A stretch of DNA of 40,855 nucleotides from an uncultured Bacteroidota bacterium (GCA_902762805.1 CACWPQ010000024.1:1-40855), one strand, 5' to 3'. Positions 7,683-15,883 are shown, counted from the stretch's first letter. Notes: generated from the letters alone by a model not told the origin. Numbers and translations: made by a program.

Positions 7683-10520
7683 TCAATTCTCCACCACGCC
7701 GACAACAGAGTCAATATTGTATACCACAACCCATACTCCCATATTTCGATATATTGAGTCTACGTCATTCCCTTTTGATGTTTGCAGAACATCCCGTTCC
7801 TGTTCTTCATCAAAGTATACCTCATGAGGACAATCTTCATTGAGATGGACAAGCATAGCATCTCCGTCCTTGTCGCGACTCTTGTTGAAGAGTATGTATT
7901 TGTATTGTTTAAGGAAATACGGGAAAACATCGTTGTTACGAGAATACACGCTAACGGTCTTTCGCTCGTGTATTGGAACAACACTGTTGTTTAACTTTAG
8001 CACACCGTTTTCCGATTCAAGATAACGAGTCGAAGTTCCTTCCGTAATAGCGCACTCGTATATGTCACGTTCCTCGTTCATTATCTCCGAAAAAACGTTG
8101 TCGTCACTCAATGTCAACTCCAAAATATCGTCGGGATTAATCCCTCTGATTAGTTCCGAAATATCTGTCCTATTGACTATCCGGTGTTCTGTTCTTTCGC
8201 TTACGGTATATATAACAGGTTCGACTTCGTTCTGGAGATACAATGACGGCCAATAGAACGGTGTTCCTCGCCAACCCTGCTCTTCTGTACCATTTTCTTG
8301 AAATAGCATCAAAACAGGCATTGTAGTGCACTTCTCTCGTGCCGGCTGCAAGTCTGTACGACCGTCTTCGGGAACATCCATAAAAGCCCCATCTTGTGCG
8401 ATTCGTTTCAGGTTACGATTAGTTCGATGCAAACAAAATAGTTTACCATTGGTTTTCTGTGTGGCATACTCAATGCAACCGATCATATCATTCATTTCCC
8501 ATTCCAGACCCTTGTTGTTGTCAATTTCGCGGTCGTAGATATATGTGGAACGAATCTTTCGTACAATATCTATTGCCAAATCCTTGTCAATTACGAAGAA
8601 TCCGTTGCCATCCCGATTGGCGTAAGATGGTAAAATCTCGATGGCCTGTCGTATTTCTTGGATGGTTTTCCCAATAGTCGATTTTGGACCTGTTTGGAAA
8701 CCAATGGGAAGAATACGCAAATTGGGACGCACCACAAGCGTATTTGACACCTTTATTTTCTGTGAAGAGCAGGGTTTTATTCTGTTGTCCAATCCTACAA
8801 ATACAAAATCAACCGATTTATCCGATGAGCTGACAAACGACTGGCGTAGTTGCTCGTCCAGTTCGTTCATACGTGACATAATGCCATAGATGAGGTTTGA
8901 TGTGTGGAACATCGACACCGCCATATCCTCTTTGTCGCGAGACCCGAACATTCGTGCATGCTGCAAAACGGCATCCTGTTGGAATGTTCTCGGAGTACGT
9001 CCATAGAAGAAGCAAAGCATATTGGAAATTGTGATACCGCGGTCGAGGATATTGCCACCAATGAATATATTGGCACTCTGTTCAAGTTTCAGCTGTCCAT
9101 CTTCGTTTAATAGGACCTTTACATCATTATTAGAATTGACAAGACGGACATTATAGTCGCCGTCATCCAAAATCTTTGTCAGAACCTCTACAACCTCATC
9201 TTTTGTTGGCAACTCGACGTTTATCACGCCTTCTCTACGTCCATTTTCGTTACTCTCCTGAAAGTTGTCGTATATTGCATCTACAACCGGGCAAATTCTT
9301 GCATCATTCCTATAACCAGCTTGGAAAACCTTATGTATTTCCGTGATGAAACGTTTTATTAAATCGCCCTGCCATTGATGTTTTGATTTTTGTATCATCA
9401 CATGGAATACGGCACTTGATCGATAGCTTCTCCCATTCTTTCTCTCCTGTATCATGCGGACGGCAGTTGACATGAAATATCCTACAATAACATACCGTAA
9501 ATCTTCAATGTTCTTGGATTTAATGTTGTTGTTCAGATACTTCTCGTTTTTTCTACCGAGAACCTCAATACACTTGGGTTTGATTGGATGAAACAGGTGG
9601 CAATACAAAGACTCCGGATTATGAGCCTCAACGAAATACTGTTGTCCTCCAACGTATTTGTCGTGTATGGGTAGCAGTATGGTGAAACGGGGCTTGAATG
9701 GTGTCGCCTTTCCGTTCACCAATTGCACATAGCCGTCTGGTTGCAAGTACAGGGAATAGGGCGTGGCCGTCACTTGCAAGTATCTGTAATATTCAAGCAG
9801 CGAGCAGAATTTTTCAATTTGGGAGGATATTTTAGCCAACGTGGTTTCTGCATTCTTAACGCGGTAGTTCCTGCTGGCAAAATCGGCCTCGTCATCTACA
9901 ATCAGCACTTTCTTCTGAAGTAACGCAGGCGAATTCTCTTTAAACAGTTCAATAAGGTGATGCATATTATCAGCTTGTTTCATACAAACAATAATACGTT
10001 TTGCACCATTCCTGTTCACCTGGTTTGCAGACAGCCCACCTCTTTTGTGTAGGTCTTTAATATCATCCACCTCGACGACCAATTGTTGGTCGAGTCGTCC
10101 CGTCTCCTTGAAGTGTCGGAAATCATATCGGAGGCGTTCGATGGTTTGATAGGCCAATGTGTTTGTGCCTTTCGTAAAAACGACACAAACATCAATCCCC
10201 CTGTCAAACGACATGCCGATGATATTCTCGAAAGCATTGGTCTTTCCACATTGGATTTTGCCGAGAAGCAGACCTGGTTCTTTGGCATTGGGTGTGTCAA
10301 CAAGAAGATTGTTTACCGTGTCTGTAATACACTTGACCAATTCGTTTGAGTATGGGAACTTGCTGTGTTTCTTGAGAGTTTCATATACAGAATGTATCTC
10401 ACTGCTGCCTGAAACGAAGCGATTCAACTGCGCAGTTATCCAAGCGGGTATTGGTGTACCCATTGCATTCAGCGTCGCAATCGCAGCTTGACACTCCTCT
10501 AGGGTCCGATACTCTACCAT
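7683..10520 (-). CDS. Z1-domain helicase/endonuclease-like protein
   Basis: A 945-residue protein with the features of the Z1 family, a superfamily II helicase-like ATPase found in restriction-type gene clusters. Visible motifs: Walker A GKIQCGKT (87-94), DDEAD box (209-213), QVTATPYS (249-256, motif III-like), GGNILDRGITISN (488-500) and QHARMFGSR (520-528, motif VI with arginine finger). The C-terminal 350 residues are less conserved. In known clusters Z1 accompanies a cytosine methylase, a MutL/HSP90-type ATPase and a PD-(D/E)XK nuclease. Here neither methylase nor MutL-like gene is present; the nearest nuclease is the Mrr-like gene 163 bases downstream. The start lies 4 bases after the stop of the surface-protein gene, with an AGGTAGGG stretch as possible ribosome binding site. 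Confidence 0.85.
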   Translation of the reverse strand: MVEYRTLEECQAAIATLNAMGTPIPAWITAQLNRFVSGSSEIHSVYETLKKHSKFPYSNELVKCITDTVNNLLVDTPNAKEPGLLLGKIQCGKTNAFENIIGMSFDRGIDVCVVFTKGTNTLAYQTIERLRYDFRHFKETGRLDQQLVVEVDDIKDLHKRGGLSANQVNRNGAKRIIVCMKQADNMHHLIELFKENSPALLQKKVLIVDDEADFASRNYRVKNAETTLAKISSQIEKFCSLLEYYRYLQVTATPYSLYLQPDGYVQLVNGKATPFKPRFTILLPIHDKYVGGQQYFVEAHNPESLYCHLFHPIKPKCIEVLGRKNEKYLNNNIKSKNIEDLRYVIVGYFMSTAVRMIQERKNGRSYRSSAVFHVMIQKSKHQWQGDLIKRFITEIHKVFQAGYRNDARICPVVDAIYDNFQESNENGRREGVINVELPTKDEVVEVLTKILDDGDYNVRLVNSNNDVKVLLNEDGQLKLEQSANIFIGGNILDRGITISNMLCFFYGRTPRTFQQDAVLQHARMFGSRDKEDMAVSMFHTSNLIYGIMSRMNELDEQLRQSFVSSSDKSVDFVFVGLDNRIKPCSSQKIKVSNTLVVRPNLRILPIGFQTGPKSTIGKTIQEIRQAIEILPSYANRDGNGFFVIDKDLAIDIVRKIRSTYIYDREIDNNKGLEWEMNDMIGCIEYATQKTNGKLFCLHRTNRNLKRIAQDGAFMDVPEDGRTDLQPAREKCTTMPVLMLFQENGTEEQGWRGTPFYWPSLYLQNEVEPVIYTVSERTEHRIVNRTDISELIRGINPDDILELTLSDDNVFSEIMNEERDIYECAITEGTSTRYLESENGVLKLNNSVVPIHERKTVSVYSRNNDVFPYFLKQYKYILFNKSRDKDGDAMLVHLNEDCPHEVYFDEEQERDVLQTSKGNDVDSIYRNMGVWVVVYNIDSVVGVVEN

Positions 10521-10524
10521 TGCC

Positions 10525-12981
10525 CTACCTTATTATCAGTTTGTTGGTAGTTTCGCCAATTCTCACATAATATACTCCTGCAGGCAGCAAACTGACATCT
10601 ATTGTCTCTTTATCAGTACTGACAATCCTTTTCGTTATAACCTTCCCGGAATTGTCAATAATGCTTATAGGCCTGAAAAGCATTCCTTCCGAAACAGATA
10701 TTGTAATTGAAGAGCTGGCAGGGTTGGGGTAAACAGAAAATACCTGAGGTTTATCCACACTCTCAACGCCTACGCTTTGCGTCAAGTATAAGCACACAAT
10801 ACTGTCACATCCATCTGTTGTTTGCAGGGTATCGTAATACACACCTGCAGTTGACACATTGAAGCCATAATCCGAATAGGTTTCACCCATTCCTATACTC
10901 GCATGTATATATGTGCGATAAACAGGGCAAGGAACAATTGTGTCGTTTACATAAATTGTATCATGAACCACCAATGTGTCAATATAAACAATCATGGTAT
11001 CAACAACAATGGTAGTGTCGTGTACGATTGTTGTGTCATGTACCAGCAAGGTGTCAACAACAATAATTGTGTCAGGATAAAGAACAGTATCATGAATAAT
11101 CAATGTATCCACGCTTGGGATAACTGTAAGCGTCAATGTCAGAAGACTGTCACACCCTGCGTGGGTGTGCAACAGTTTCTGATATACGCCCGATTGGGTC
11201 AAAGTACTATCCACAAACTGATAGCCCTGTACATTGGTTATTGTTGCTGCCAGATGTTCAGAATATGTAGGATTCACGGCAAGTTGTAGATATACTAAAC
11301 TATCGCATCCCGCAACAGTAGATAGATTCTGAGAATGAGTCCCTGCCAATGAGGTGTTGAAACCATATTGTGCATAGGAATCTCCATGACAGATGTTTGC
11401 CACTATTGTCGTGTCAAAAACTGGGTTGACTGTTAAATTTAATCTAACAATAGAATCACATCCATGCACGCTCTGTAGATGTTGCACATACTCTCCACTG
11501 GTGTTTTCATTGAATCCATTTGATGCGTACGCTTGCCCGTTGCAAATCTGCTCGGTCAGAGTGTGATCGTATGATGGATTGACAACAAGATGGACGGTTA
11601 TCATGCTGTCAAAATACTGATCAATGTGTATTGTGTCGTGGTATGTTCCTGGGACAGATGCGGAGTGTGCCCCGTATACATATATTTCCCCATCACATAT
11701 TGTATCTTGTATGGTAGCGTAACGACAAGTCTCTTTCACATTGGTCATCCCGTTCCACCAAGGACGAATGTTGTATTCTGTGGATGCGCCACACGGAACA
11801 ACTTTTTCCACATTATTGGGAACACCGCTGAAAGTTGACTGATAAATTGCAGGAGGTATTGTTGGTAGCGATACTATTCTTAAGATGTTTGTGTTATTAT
11901 AGAAGGCATTTTGACCAATGTTAGTAACTGTTGAAGGTATCACCAATTCTTCCAATCCGCAGTTGTGGAAAGCGTTGTTCCCAATATGAGTTAACCCTTC
12001 AGGAAATACAACATTATGAATATTTGGTGCGGAAGACATAAAATATGGAGGAATGCTCTCCACCTCGTTTCCAATTGTCAGATTGGAAATACTATTGCTT
12101 CCTTCAAACAAATAATGAGTTGATAGATAACTGGCATTGCGAGAATTGTAATTGACATTGTGCAACGATGTACAATAGCGAAACGCCCACTGGCCAAAAG
12201 ACTCAACATTACGTCCGATTGAGAGGCTGTACAAATTAGAGCAATCATAGAAAGCCCTCGTCCCAATCGTCCGTACAGAATCCGGTATCGTGATTTCAAA
12301 CAGTCCTGTGCATCCATAGAATGCCGAATCTCCAATTATTTGCAAATTATTTGACAAGGAAACATTGGACAATCCTATACATCCAGCAAAAGCCTGAGCA
12401 CCTATTTCTTCAACATTATCAGGGAATATGATCGAAGAAATATTTGTACGATTTGTTAGGAATTCATCTGGAATCCGTCTGACACTATCACCTATTGTTA
12501 TTGTTGTCAAATTGTTGCACCCATTAAAAATGACACGAGAATCGTATGAAGAATTTAGGTAATCAACAGATGCATTCTTGGCATTCCAATACACCTCAGT
12601 TAAAGCACTTAGATATTGAAGCGCTTTATAAGAAATGTGTTCAATTGTGTATGGAATTGTTATACTCTGTATTATTCCGCTTCCATACATAGACGTAGAT
12701 CCGGTATTATGATACCCCCATATTCTATTCCCGAAACTTATATAATATGAACTGCTGTAAATTATAGACAACCTTACTTCTCCATAAATGGCATTAACTG
12801 TATATTCTACACTATCATAACTTACTGATGGGGGAATATTACAAACAGGTGTTGTGCAAGAATACACACCACAAGTAGAATCAGATGTTATTGTATAACC
12901 AATTCCATTAATTGTGAATGTTTGTGCCTGCAAGGACAATCCTAATGTCAAGATCACTAAAAGTATTGTTGTTCGCTTCAT
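10525..12981 (-). CDS. BspA-like leucine-rich-repeat surface protein with T9SS sorting domain
   Basis: 818 residues from MKRTTILL, chosen because a signal peptide follows directly (ending LSLQAQ) and a promoter box lies 20 bases upstream. Residues about 100-420 contain BspA-type repeats (forms such as IGDSAFYGCTGL and ITIPDSVRTIG). Then come three cysteine-bearing repeats of about 65-70 residues with the phrase GCDSIV/GCDSLV. A VDT/VHDT-rich low-complexity stretch and one more GCDS repeat follow. The C-terminus is a T9SS type A sorting domain (FSVYPNPASSSITI to the end, KLIIR). The protein should be exported and attached to the cell surface, where BspA-like proteins mediate adhesion. It is oddly placed directly ahead of the Z1 gene in a defence-type region. 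Confidence 0.85.
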   Translation of the reverse strand: MKRTTILLVILTLGLSLQAQTFTINGIGYTITSDSTCGVYSCTTPVCNIPPSVSYDSVEYTVNAIYGEVRLSIIYSSSYYISFGNRIWGYHNTGSTSMYGSGIIQSITIPYTIEHISYKALQYLSALTEVYWNAKNASVDYLNSSYDSRVIFNGCNNLTTITIGDSVRRIPDEFLTNRTNISSIIFPDNVEEIGAQAFAGCIGLSNVSLSNNLQIIGDSAFYGCTGLFEITIPDSVRTIGTRAFYDCSNLYSLSIGRNVESFGQWAFRYCTSLHNVNYNSRNASYLSTHYLFEGSNSISNLTIGNEVESIPPYFMSSAPNIHNVVFPEGLTHIGNNAFHNCGLEELVIPSTVTNIGQNAFYNNTNILRIVSLPTIPPAIYQSTFSGVPNNVEKVVPCGASTEYNIRPWWNGMTNVKETCRYATIQDTICDGEIYVYGAHSASVPGTYHDTIHIDQYFDSMITVHLVVNPSYDHTLTEQICNGQAYASNGFNENTSGEYVQHLQSVHGCDSIVRLNLTVNPVFDTTIVANICHGDSYAQYGFNTSLAGTHSQNLSTVAGCDSLVYLQLAVNPTYSEHLAATITNVQGYQFVDSTLTQSGVYQKLLHTHAGCDSLLTLTLTVIPSVDTLIIHDTVLYPDTIIVVDTLLVHDTTIVHDTTIVVDTMIVYIDTLVVHDTIYVNDTIVPCPVYRTYIHASIGMGETYSDYGFNVSTAGVYYDTLQTTDGCDSIVCLYLTQSVGVESVDKPQVFSVYPNPASSSITISVSEGMLFRPISIIDNSGKVITKRIVSTDKETIDVSLLPAGVYYVRIGETTNKLIIR

Positions 12982-13001
12982 ATGTATCAAATTTTCAATT
13001 G

Positions 13002-13009
13002 CAAAGATA
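13002..13009 (-). promoter_or_regulatory. Bacteroidota -7 box (TATCTTTG) for the BspA-like/Z1 transcript
   Basis: TATCTTTG on the - strand, 20 bases before the BspA-like start at 12981. No TAnnTTTG box is visible just upstream of Z1, so this may also be the main promoter for Z1. Confidence 0.6.
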
Positions 13010-13065
13010 CACAATCTTTCTGAAATGGCAAAATAAATGTGTTACGGTTGGACAAGCAGACAAAA

Positions 13066-13659
13066 CTACCTATCTATTCTGTCTGCATCAAATTCGAAGT
13101 TCAATATTTTAGATTTGCTGTTTAGCGTCACTTCGTAAATAAGATATCTGTTTTCCATCTCAAGAAGTGTGTGCCTTTTCTTGTTGGCGGATTTGCAAAT
13201 GATATAGTACCTTCCGTAGGGTACGTTTATGGCATAGTCACCATCACCCGTAATCAAAGCCTGCTTTAGAATGCATTTATTCTCTTCGTTTTCTATGTAG
13301 AGACGTTGCAACAGGATCTCTCCGGAAAGTGTCAACAAACTATCCTCCCCAACAAAACCGCTAACCTCCATTGACTTTTGATATCCATATGCGTATTTTG
13401 CCAGTTTCCGGTATTGAAGCCACCTTTCGCATTGGTCTTGGTATTCAAGCCACAACCTCGTTGGATACTTCTTGCTTTTGGGGACAACCCATACTTCTGC
13501 TCCCACATCCGGTTTCCATCCTACAAAATCATTGTGATAATACCGAACAACGCCTTGGACCTTACAGGTTTGGGCTTCTGTCTTATAAGGGATAATACAC
13601 ATCGCAAGAACTGCGACAATTGCAACATACAGCGATACTTGTCTTGATTTAACTTTCAT
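13066..13659 (-). CDS. Hypothetical secreted protein
   Basis: 197 residues with an N-terminal signal peptide (hydrophobic stretch LYVAIVAVLAMCIIPY, probable cleavage after KTEAQ). The mature part begins CKVQGVVRYYHNDF, reminiscent of carboxypeptidase-regulatory-like beta domains, and later has DYAINVPYGRYYIICKS, which fits such a fold. No catalytic motif is seen. It lies 57 bases beyond the promoter box of the BspA-like gene, has its own promoter box, and is read in the same direction. Function unknown. Confidence 0.55.
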   Translation of the reverse strand: MKVKSRQVSLYVAIVAVLAMCIIPYKTEAQTCKVQGVVRYYHNDFVGWKPDVGAEVWVVPKSKKYPTRLWLEYQDQCERWLQYRKLAKYAYGYQKSMEVSGFVGEDSLLTLSGEILLQRLYIENEENKCILKQALITGDGDYAINVPYGRYYIICKSANKKRHTLLEMENRYLIYEVTLNSKSKILNFEFDADRIDR

Positions 13660-13682
13660 TTTTTTATGTATTAAATAATTTG

Positions 13683-13690
13683 CAAAAATA
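13683..13690 (-). promoter_or_regulatory. Putative -7 box (TATTTTTG) for the secreted-protein gene
   Basis: TATTTTTG on the - strand, 24 bases upstream of the start at 13659, fits TAnnTTTG. The surroundings are very A/T-rich, so a chance match is possible. Confidence 0.45.
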
Positions 13691-13861
13691 GCAAATAATC
13701 ATAGGTAATACTACCGAATATTTAAAAGAGAATAAAGCGCTAACAAACAACTTATTGAATAATACGGATAAGTATTTGCAACCGAACTGCAATAAAATGG
13801 TAAAAAACACGTTATAATACTGGTTTATAAATTATATTGAAGATTCACACAAGAAAGTGAT

Positions 13862-14239
13862 ATGGGCAAATTGTTTATTAGAATCACAATAGTAATGGTG
13901 GCAATATATATGATAATATGTTATGTTACCGCTATCATTTGGGGGATAAATCTTTGGGATCAGATTTATGTAATAATGTTTGAGATTTGTGTTTGCATTT
14001 GCATTTCTGCTCAGGGAAGCTACCATTGCAAATATATTCGTTGGACAGCATATGGAATTACTCTATCGGACACTTTGGTCTGTTTGGACAACCTGCTCAA
14101 TTATCTGCCATATAATGCATTTGTTTTTATACCACCAGCGTTAATAGCTATAGGTTTGACAACCACATTGACACTTTCAGCGCTCCATTATATTAAGGTC
14201 AAAAAACTAAAGAGATATGGTCAACTCAACAGACAATAA
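13862..14239 (+). CDS. Small integral membrane protein
   Basis: 125 residues with three to four hydrophobic segments (about 5-28, 35-52, 60-80 and 84-108) and a basic C-terminal tail (KVKKLKRYGQLNRQ). The middle carries several Cys and His residues around QGSYHCKYIRW. I do not recognise a family. The next gene starts 23 bases before its stop, so the two are probably translationally coupled. It may act as a membrane partner, immunity or sensing protein of the HTH protein, but this is inference from position only. Confidence 0.55.
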   Translation: MGKLFIRITIVMVAIYMIICYVTAIIWGINLWDQIYVIMFEICVCICISAQGSYHCKYIRWTAYGITLSDTLVCLDNLLNYLPYNAFVFIPPALIAIGLTTTLTLSALHYIKVKKLKRYGQLNRQ

Positions 14240-14543
14240 AAAAACGCCTATTATTCAATTTGCCATTAATACGCTTAAAGAGGCTATACGTCAGCTGGAA
14301 AACGACGAATGCGATGAAGAGAAGATTCTAATGTCGCTATCAAAACTGAATAATGAATCTGCTGGTAAATACGACAATAATTCTTTCGTGACATATGACG
14401 AAGCCATGCGAATGTTGAATGTCAAAAACAGAAATGCTCTAAAAAGAATTTTAGACAAACACGGCATCAAGCAACATAAGATAGGGAATGTAAAGGTTGG
14501 TTTTTTGCGTACGGATATCGAGAAAATAATCGCAATGAATTAA
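14217..14543 (+). CDS. Excisionase-like HTH protein
   Basis: 108 residues. The N-terminal half is helical and acidic. The C-terminal half (from about FVTYDEAMRMLNV) is a winged-helix HTH of the excisionase/MerR type: a YDEAMRMLNV helix, a KNRNALKRILDKHGI recognition helix, then GNVKVGFLRTDIEKII. Such domains occur in Xis proteins of mobile elements and in small DNA-binding regulators. It overlaps the membrane-protein gene by 23 bases. It is the last gene of the AT-rich island; no integrase accompanies it. Confidence 0.65.
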   Translation: MVNSTDNKKTPIIQFAINTLKEAIRQLENDECDEEKILMSLSKLNNESAGKYDNNSFVTYDEAMRMLNVKNRNALKRILDKHGIKQHKIGNVKVGFLRTDIEKIIAMN

Positions 14544-14692
14544 TATAGTTCCCAAGCATTTTTGAAATATCCCGAAGAACGAAAATAGCCAACTACGGCG
14601 TGGAATATGTCGAAGTTGGCCATTGCAGAGGCGATGCCGTGGAACTTGTCCAGCAGCGTCGACTCGATATTGTTGAAAAACTTGGTGCTCAT
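14540..14692 (-). pseudogene. N-terminal remnant of a PLD/SNF2-type helicase gene
   Basis: The - strand frame from ATG at 14692 encodes MSTKFFNN, then LDKFHGIASAMANFD and FHAVVGYFRSSGYFK. I recognise this as the N-terminus of the large helicases with an N-terminal phospholipase-D-like domain that occur in Bacteroidales restriction/defence loci. After SSGYFK (about 14565) the sequence diverges and ends within a few codons at 14540, in the AT-rich island next to the HTH gene's stop codon. The full-length protein should be around 1000 residues, so only about 42 authentic codons are left. The break marks the right junction of the island. Confidence 0.6.
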
Positions 14693-14732
14693 CGATGTCC
14701 TGCATTGGTAGCGTGGCTCTTCATCGGAAGTG

Positions 14733-14931
14733 ACAGGCGATAGTCAAGGGCACAAAAGAAGCGTGGATGTTTGTCTTATCCACGCCTTGAGGCCCTGAGA
14801 ATTGCCTGTCATTAGTGAAAAGTCGACGTCCACGCTATACGCAGGACGTTTGACGACTTATTCAGACTAATGACCACTAATGAAATTTCTCAGGTTTCAA
14901 GGCAGTGCCGAATAAAGTAGCAAACGCTTGT
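14733..14931 (-). other. Strongly self-complementary non-coding region (possible structured RNA or decayed mobile-element end)
   Basis: Nested complementary segments: 14733-14739 with 14925-14931 (one G.U), 14749-14753 with 14905-14909, 14786-14790 with 14897-14901, 14794-14801 with 14887-14894, 14808-14816 with 14866-14874, 14820-14825 with 14854-14859 and 14826-14831 with 14844-14849. A separate 8-bp hairpin lies at 14761-14785. No gene with a start is visible; a short - strand frame ends in LFGTALKPEKFH at about 14884. A promoter-leader module (14939-15017) points into the region. Together with that module it fills the gap between the helicase remnant and the RhuM gene. Structured RNA, MITE or IS end are all possible. 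Confidence 0.5.
14761..14785 (-). terminator. Hairpin terminator on the - strand
   Basis: GCGTGGAT pairs perfectly with ATCCACGC around a 9-base loop. On the - strand it is followed by a T-rich tail (TTCTTTTG), the form of an intrinsic terminator for a transcript started in the promoter-leader module at 15010-15017. Confidence 0.55.
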
Positions 14932-14938
14932 TGTTATG

Positions 14939-15017
14939 TCTTTATTTGATTCTGTTTCTTGGTTTTGTTGCTGTTTTTGTTATTGGGTTTGTATTTTGTT
15001 TTTAGGGTGCAAAGATA
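14939..15017 (-). promoter_or_regulatory. Promoter-leader module, copy A
   Basis: On the - strand TATCTTTG (15010-15017) is followed by about 70 bases of A-rich leader made of AACAAAA-type repeats. The module closely resembles copies at 15951-16029 and 17129-17197. It begins 8 bases after the RhuM stop codon and points into the self-complementary region and the helicase remnant, probably the original leader of the gene now lost. Confidence 0.6.
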
Positions 15018-15024
15018 CGAAAAA

Positions 15025-15855
15025 TTATTTCATATTCTTCAGCAGATCTTTTGTCTTCAATTCCATCTTGGAAAAAGCAAACCATTTCTTGCCAAGGTCT
15101 TTCAGCGAGGCACCGATATGGTAGACGCTATCGTCGATGCAGAGGAAACGGTCGTGGATGCGGTCGAAGGGCATGACGGTGATGGGGCGGTACTGGGCAT
15201 TGTGCTTGGCGATGTCGAGCGTCAACTGCTGCGAGATGGTTTTGGTGTAAATCTCGGCTTCGACGGTCTTCTTGCGTTTGTCGAGGAGGGTGAGCACGGT
15301 GTCGTCGATATAGTTGTCGAACAAGATTATGCGTCTCTTGGCCGAGCGTATGAGGTCGGAAACGAAAGTATGAGCGTCGAAAATCTGCCCGTCGAAGAAA
15401 ATGCCCTCTACCGGCGGTAATGCGGTGCGGACGAAGAAGTCGATTTTCTGGTCGTGTTCTTCAATTTTGCGTTCTATATTGTTCAAACGCTGATTGATAG
15501 CATATCCGCGCAACAGATAGTCTTTCAATACGGCATTTGCCCACTTCCGAAATAGAACACCTCGCTGTGATTTTACCCTATAGCCAACCGAAATGATAAC
15601 ATCAAGATTATAATATTCGACTTGATATGTCTTCCCATCAGCTGCAGTTGTCGCAAATTTTGCGACAACTGGTGTGCCTTCGAGCTCTTCTGTTAGTGCA
15701 TTGGCAATATGTTTGCCGATGGTCTTCACGTCACGTTGGAATAGTGAGGCCATTTGTTGACGATTCAACCACACGGTATCCTCATTTAAACGGACTTCTA
15801 ACTTTACATTGTCATCAGGTTGGTAGAGTACAATTTCACCCTTTTCGTTGTTCAT
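15025..15855 (-). CDS. RhuM-family protein with C-terminal PLD-like domain
   Basis: 276 residues. The N-terminal half is RhuM-type: VWLNRQQMASLFQRDVKTIGKHI (HTH-like), VAKFATTAADGKTYQVEYYNLDVIISVGYRVKS (written here in pieces: VAKFATT at 65-71, YYNLDVIISVGYRVKS at 81-96) and FRKWANAVLKDYLLRGYA. The C-terminal half resembles a phospholipase-D-like module: IILFDNYIDD (176-185) and HDRFLCID (234-241, an altered HxK-type motif), ending HIGASLKDLGKKWFAFSK. Such genes sit inside type I restriction loci of gut Bacteroidales; RhuM was named in a Salmonella island, but its role is unknown. DNA binding is inferred from the N-terminal fold. Near-identical palindromes within and upstream of the gene suggest autoregulation. 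Confidence 0.85.
   Translation of the reverse strand: MNNEKGEIVLYQPDDNVKLEVRLNEDTVWLNRQQMASLFQRDVKTIGKHIANALTEELEGTPVVAKFATTAADGKTYQVEYYNLDVIISVGYRVKSQRGVLFRKWANAVLKDYLLRGYAINQRLNNIERKIEEHDQKIDFFVRTALPPVEGIFFDGQIFDAHTFVSDLIRSAKRRIILFDNYIDDTVLTLLDKRKKTVEAEIYTKTISQQLTLDIAKHNAQYRPITVMPFDRIHDRFLCIDDSVYHIGASLKDLGKKWFAFSKMELKTKDLLKNMK
15646..15670. promoter_or_regulatory. 25-bp palindrome inside the RhuM gene
   Basis: Arms AGTTGTCGCAA and TTGCGACAACT are perfectly complementary around ATT. The segment encodes part of the family-typical VVAKFATT stretch. It differs by one base from the palindrome in the gene's leader (15884-15908). Confidence 0.7.
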
Positions 15856-15883
15856 TTATCGTCTTAATAACGTTTATATCACA

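Noticed and set aside
14733..14931. Retron-like ncRNA (outer pair like a1/a2, a short hairpin, then a long hairpin)
   Set aside because: No reverse transcriptase is encoded anywhere in the window, and the bases after the outer pair do not show the usual branching-G context. The region is kept only as an unexplained structured stretch.
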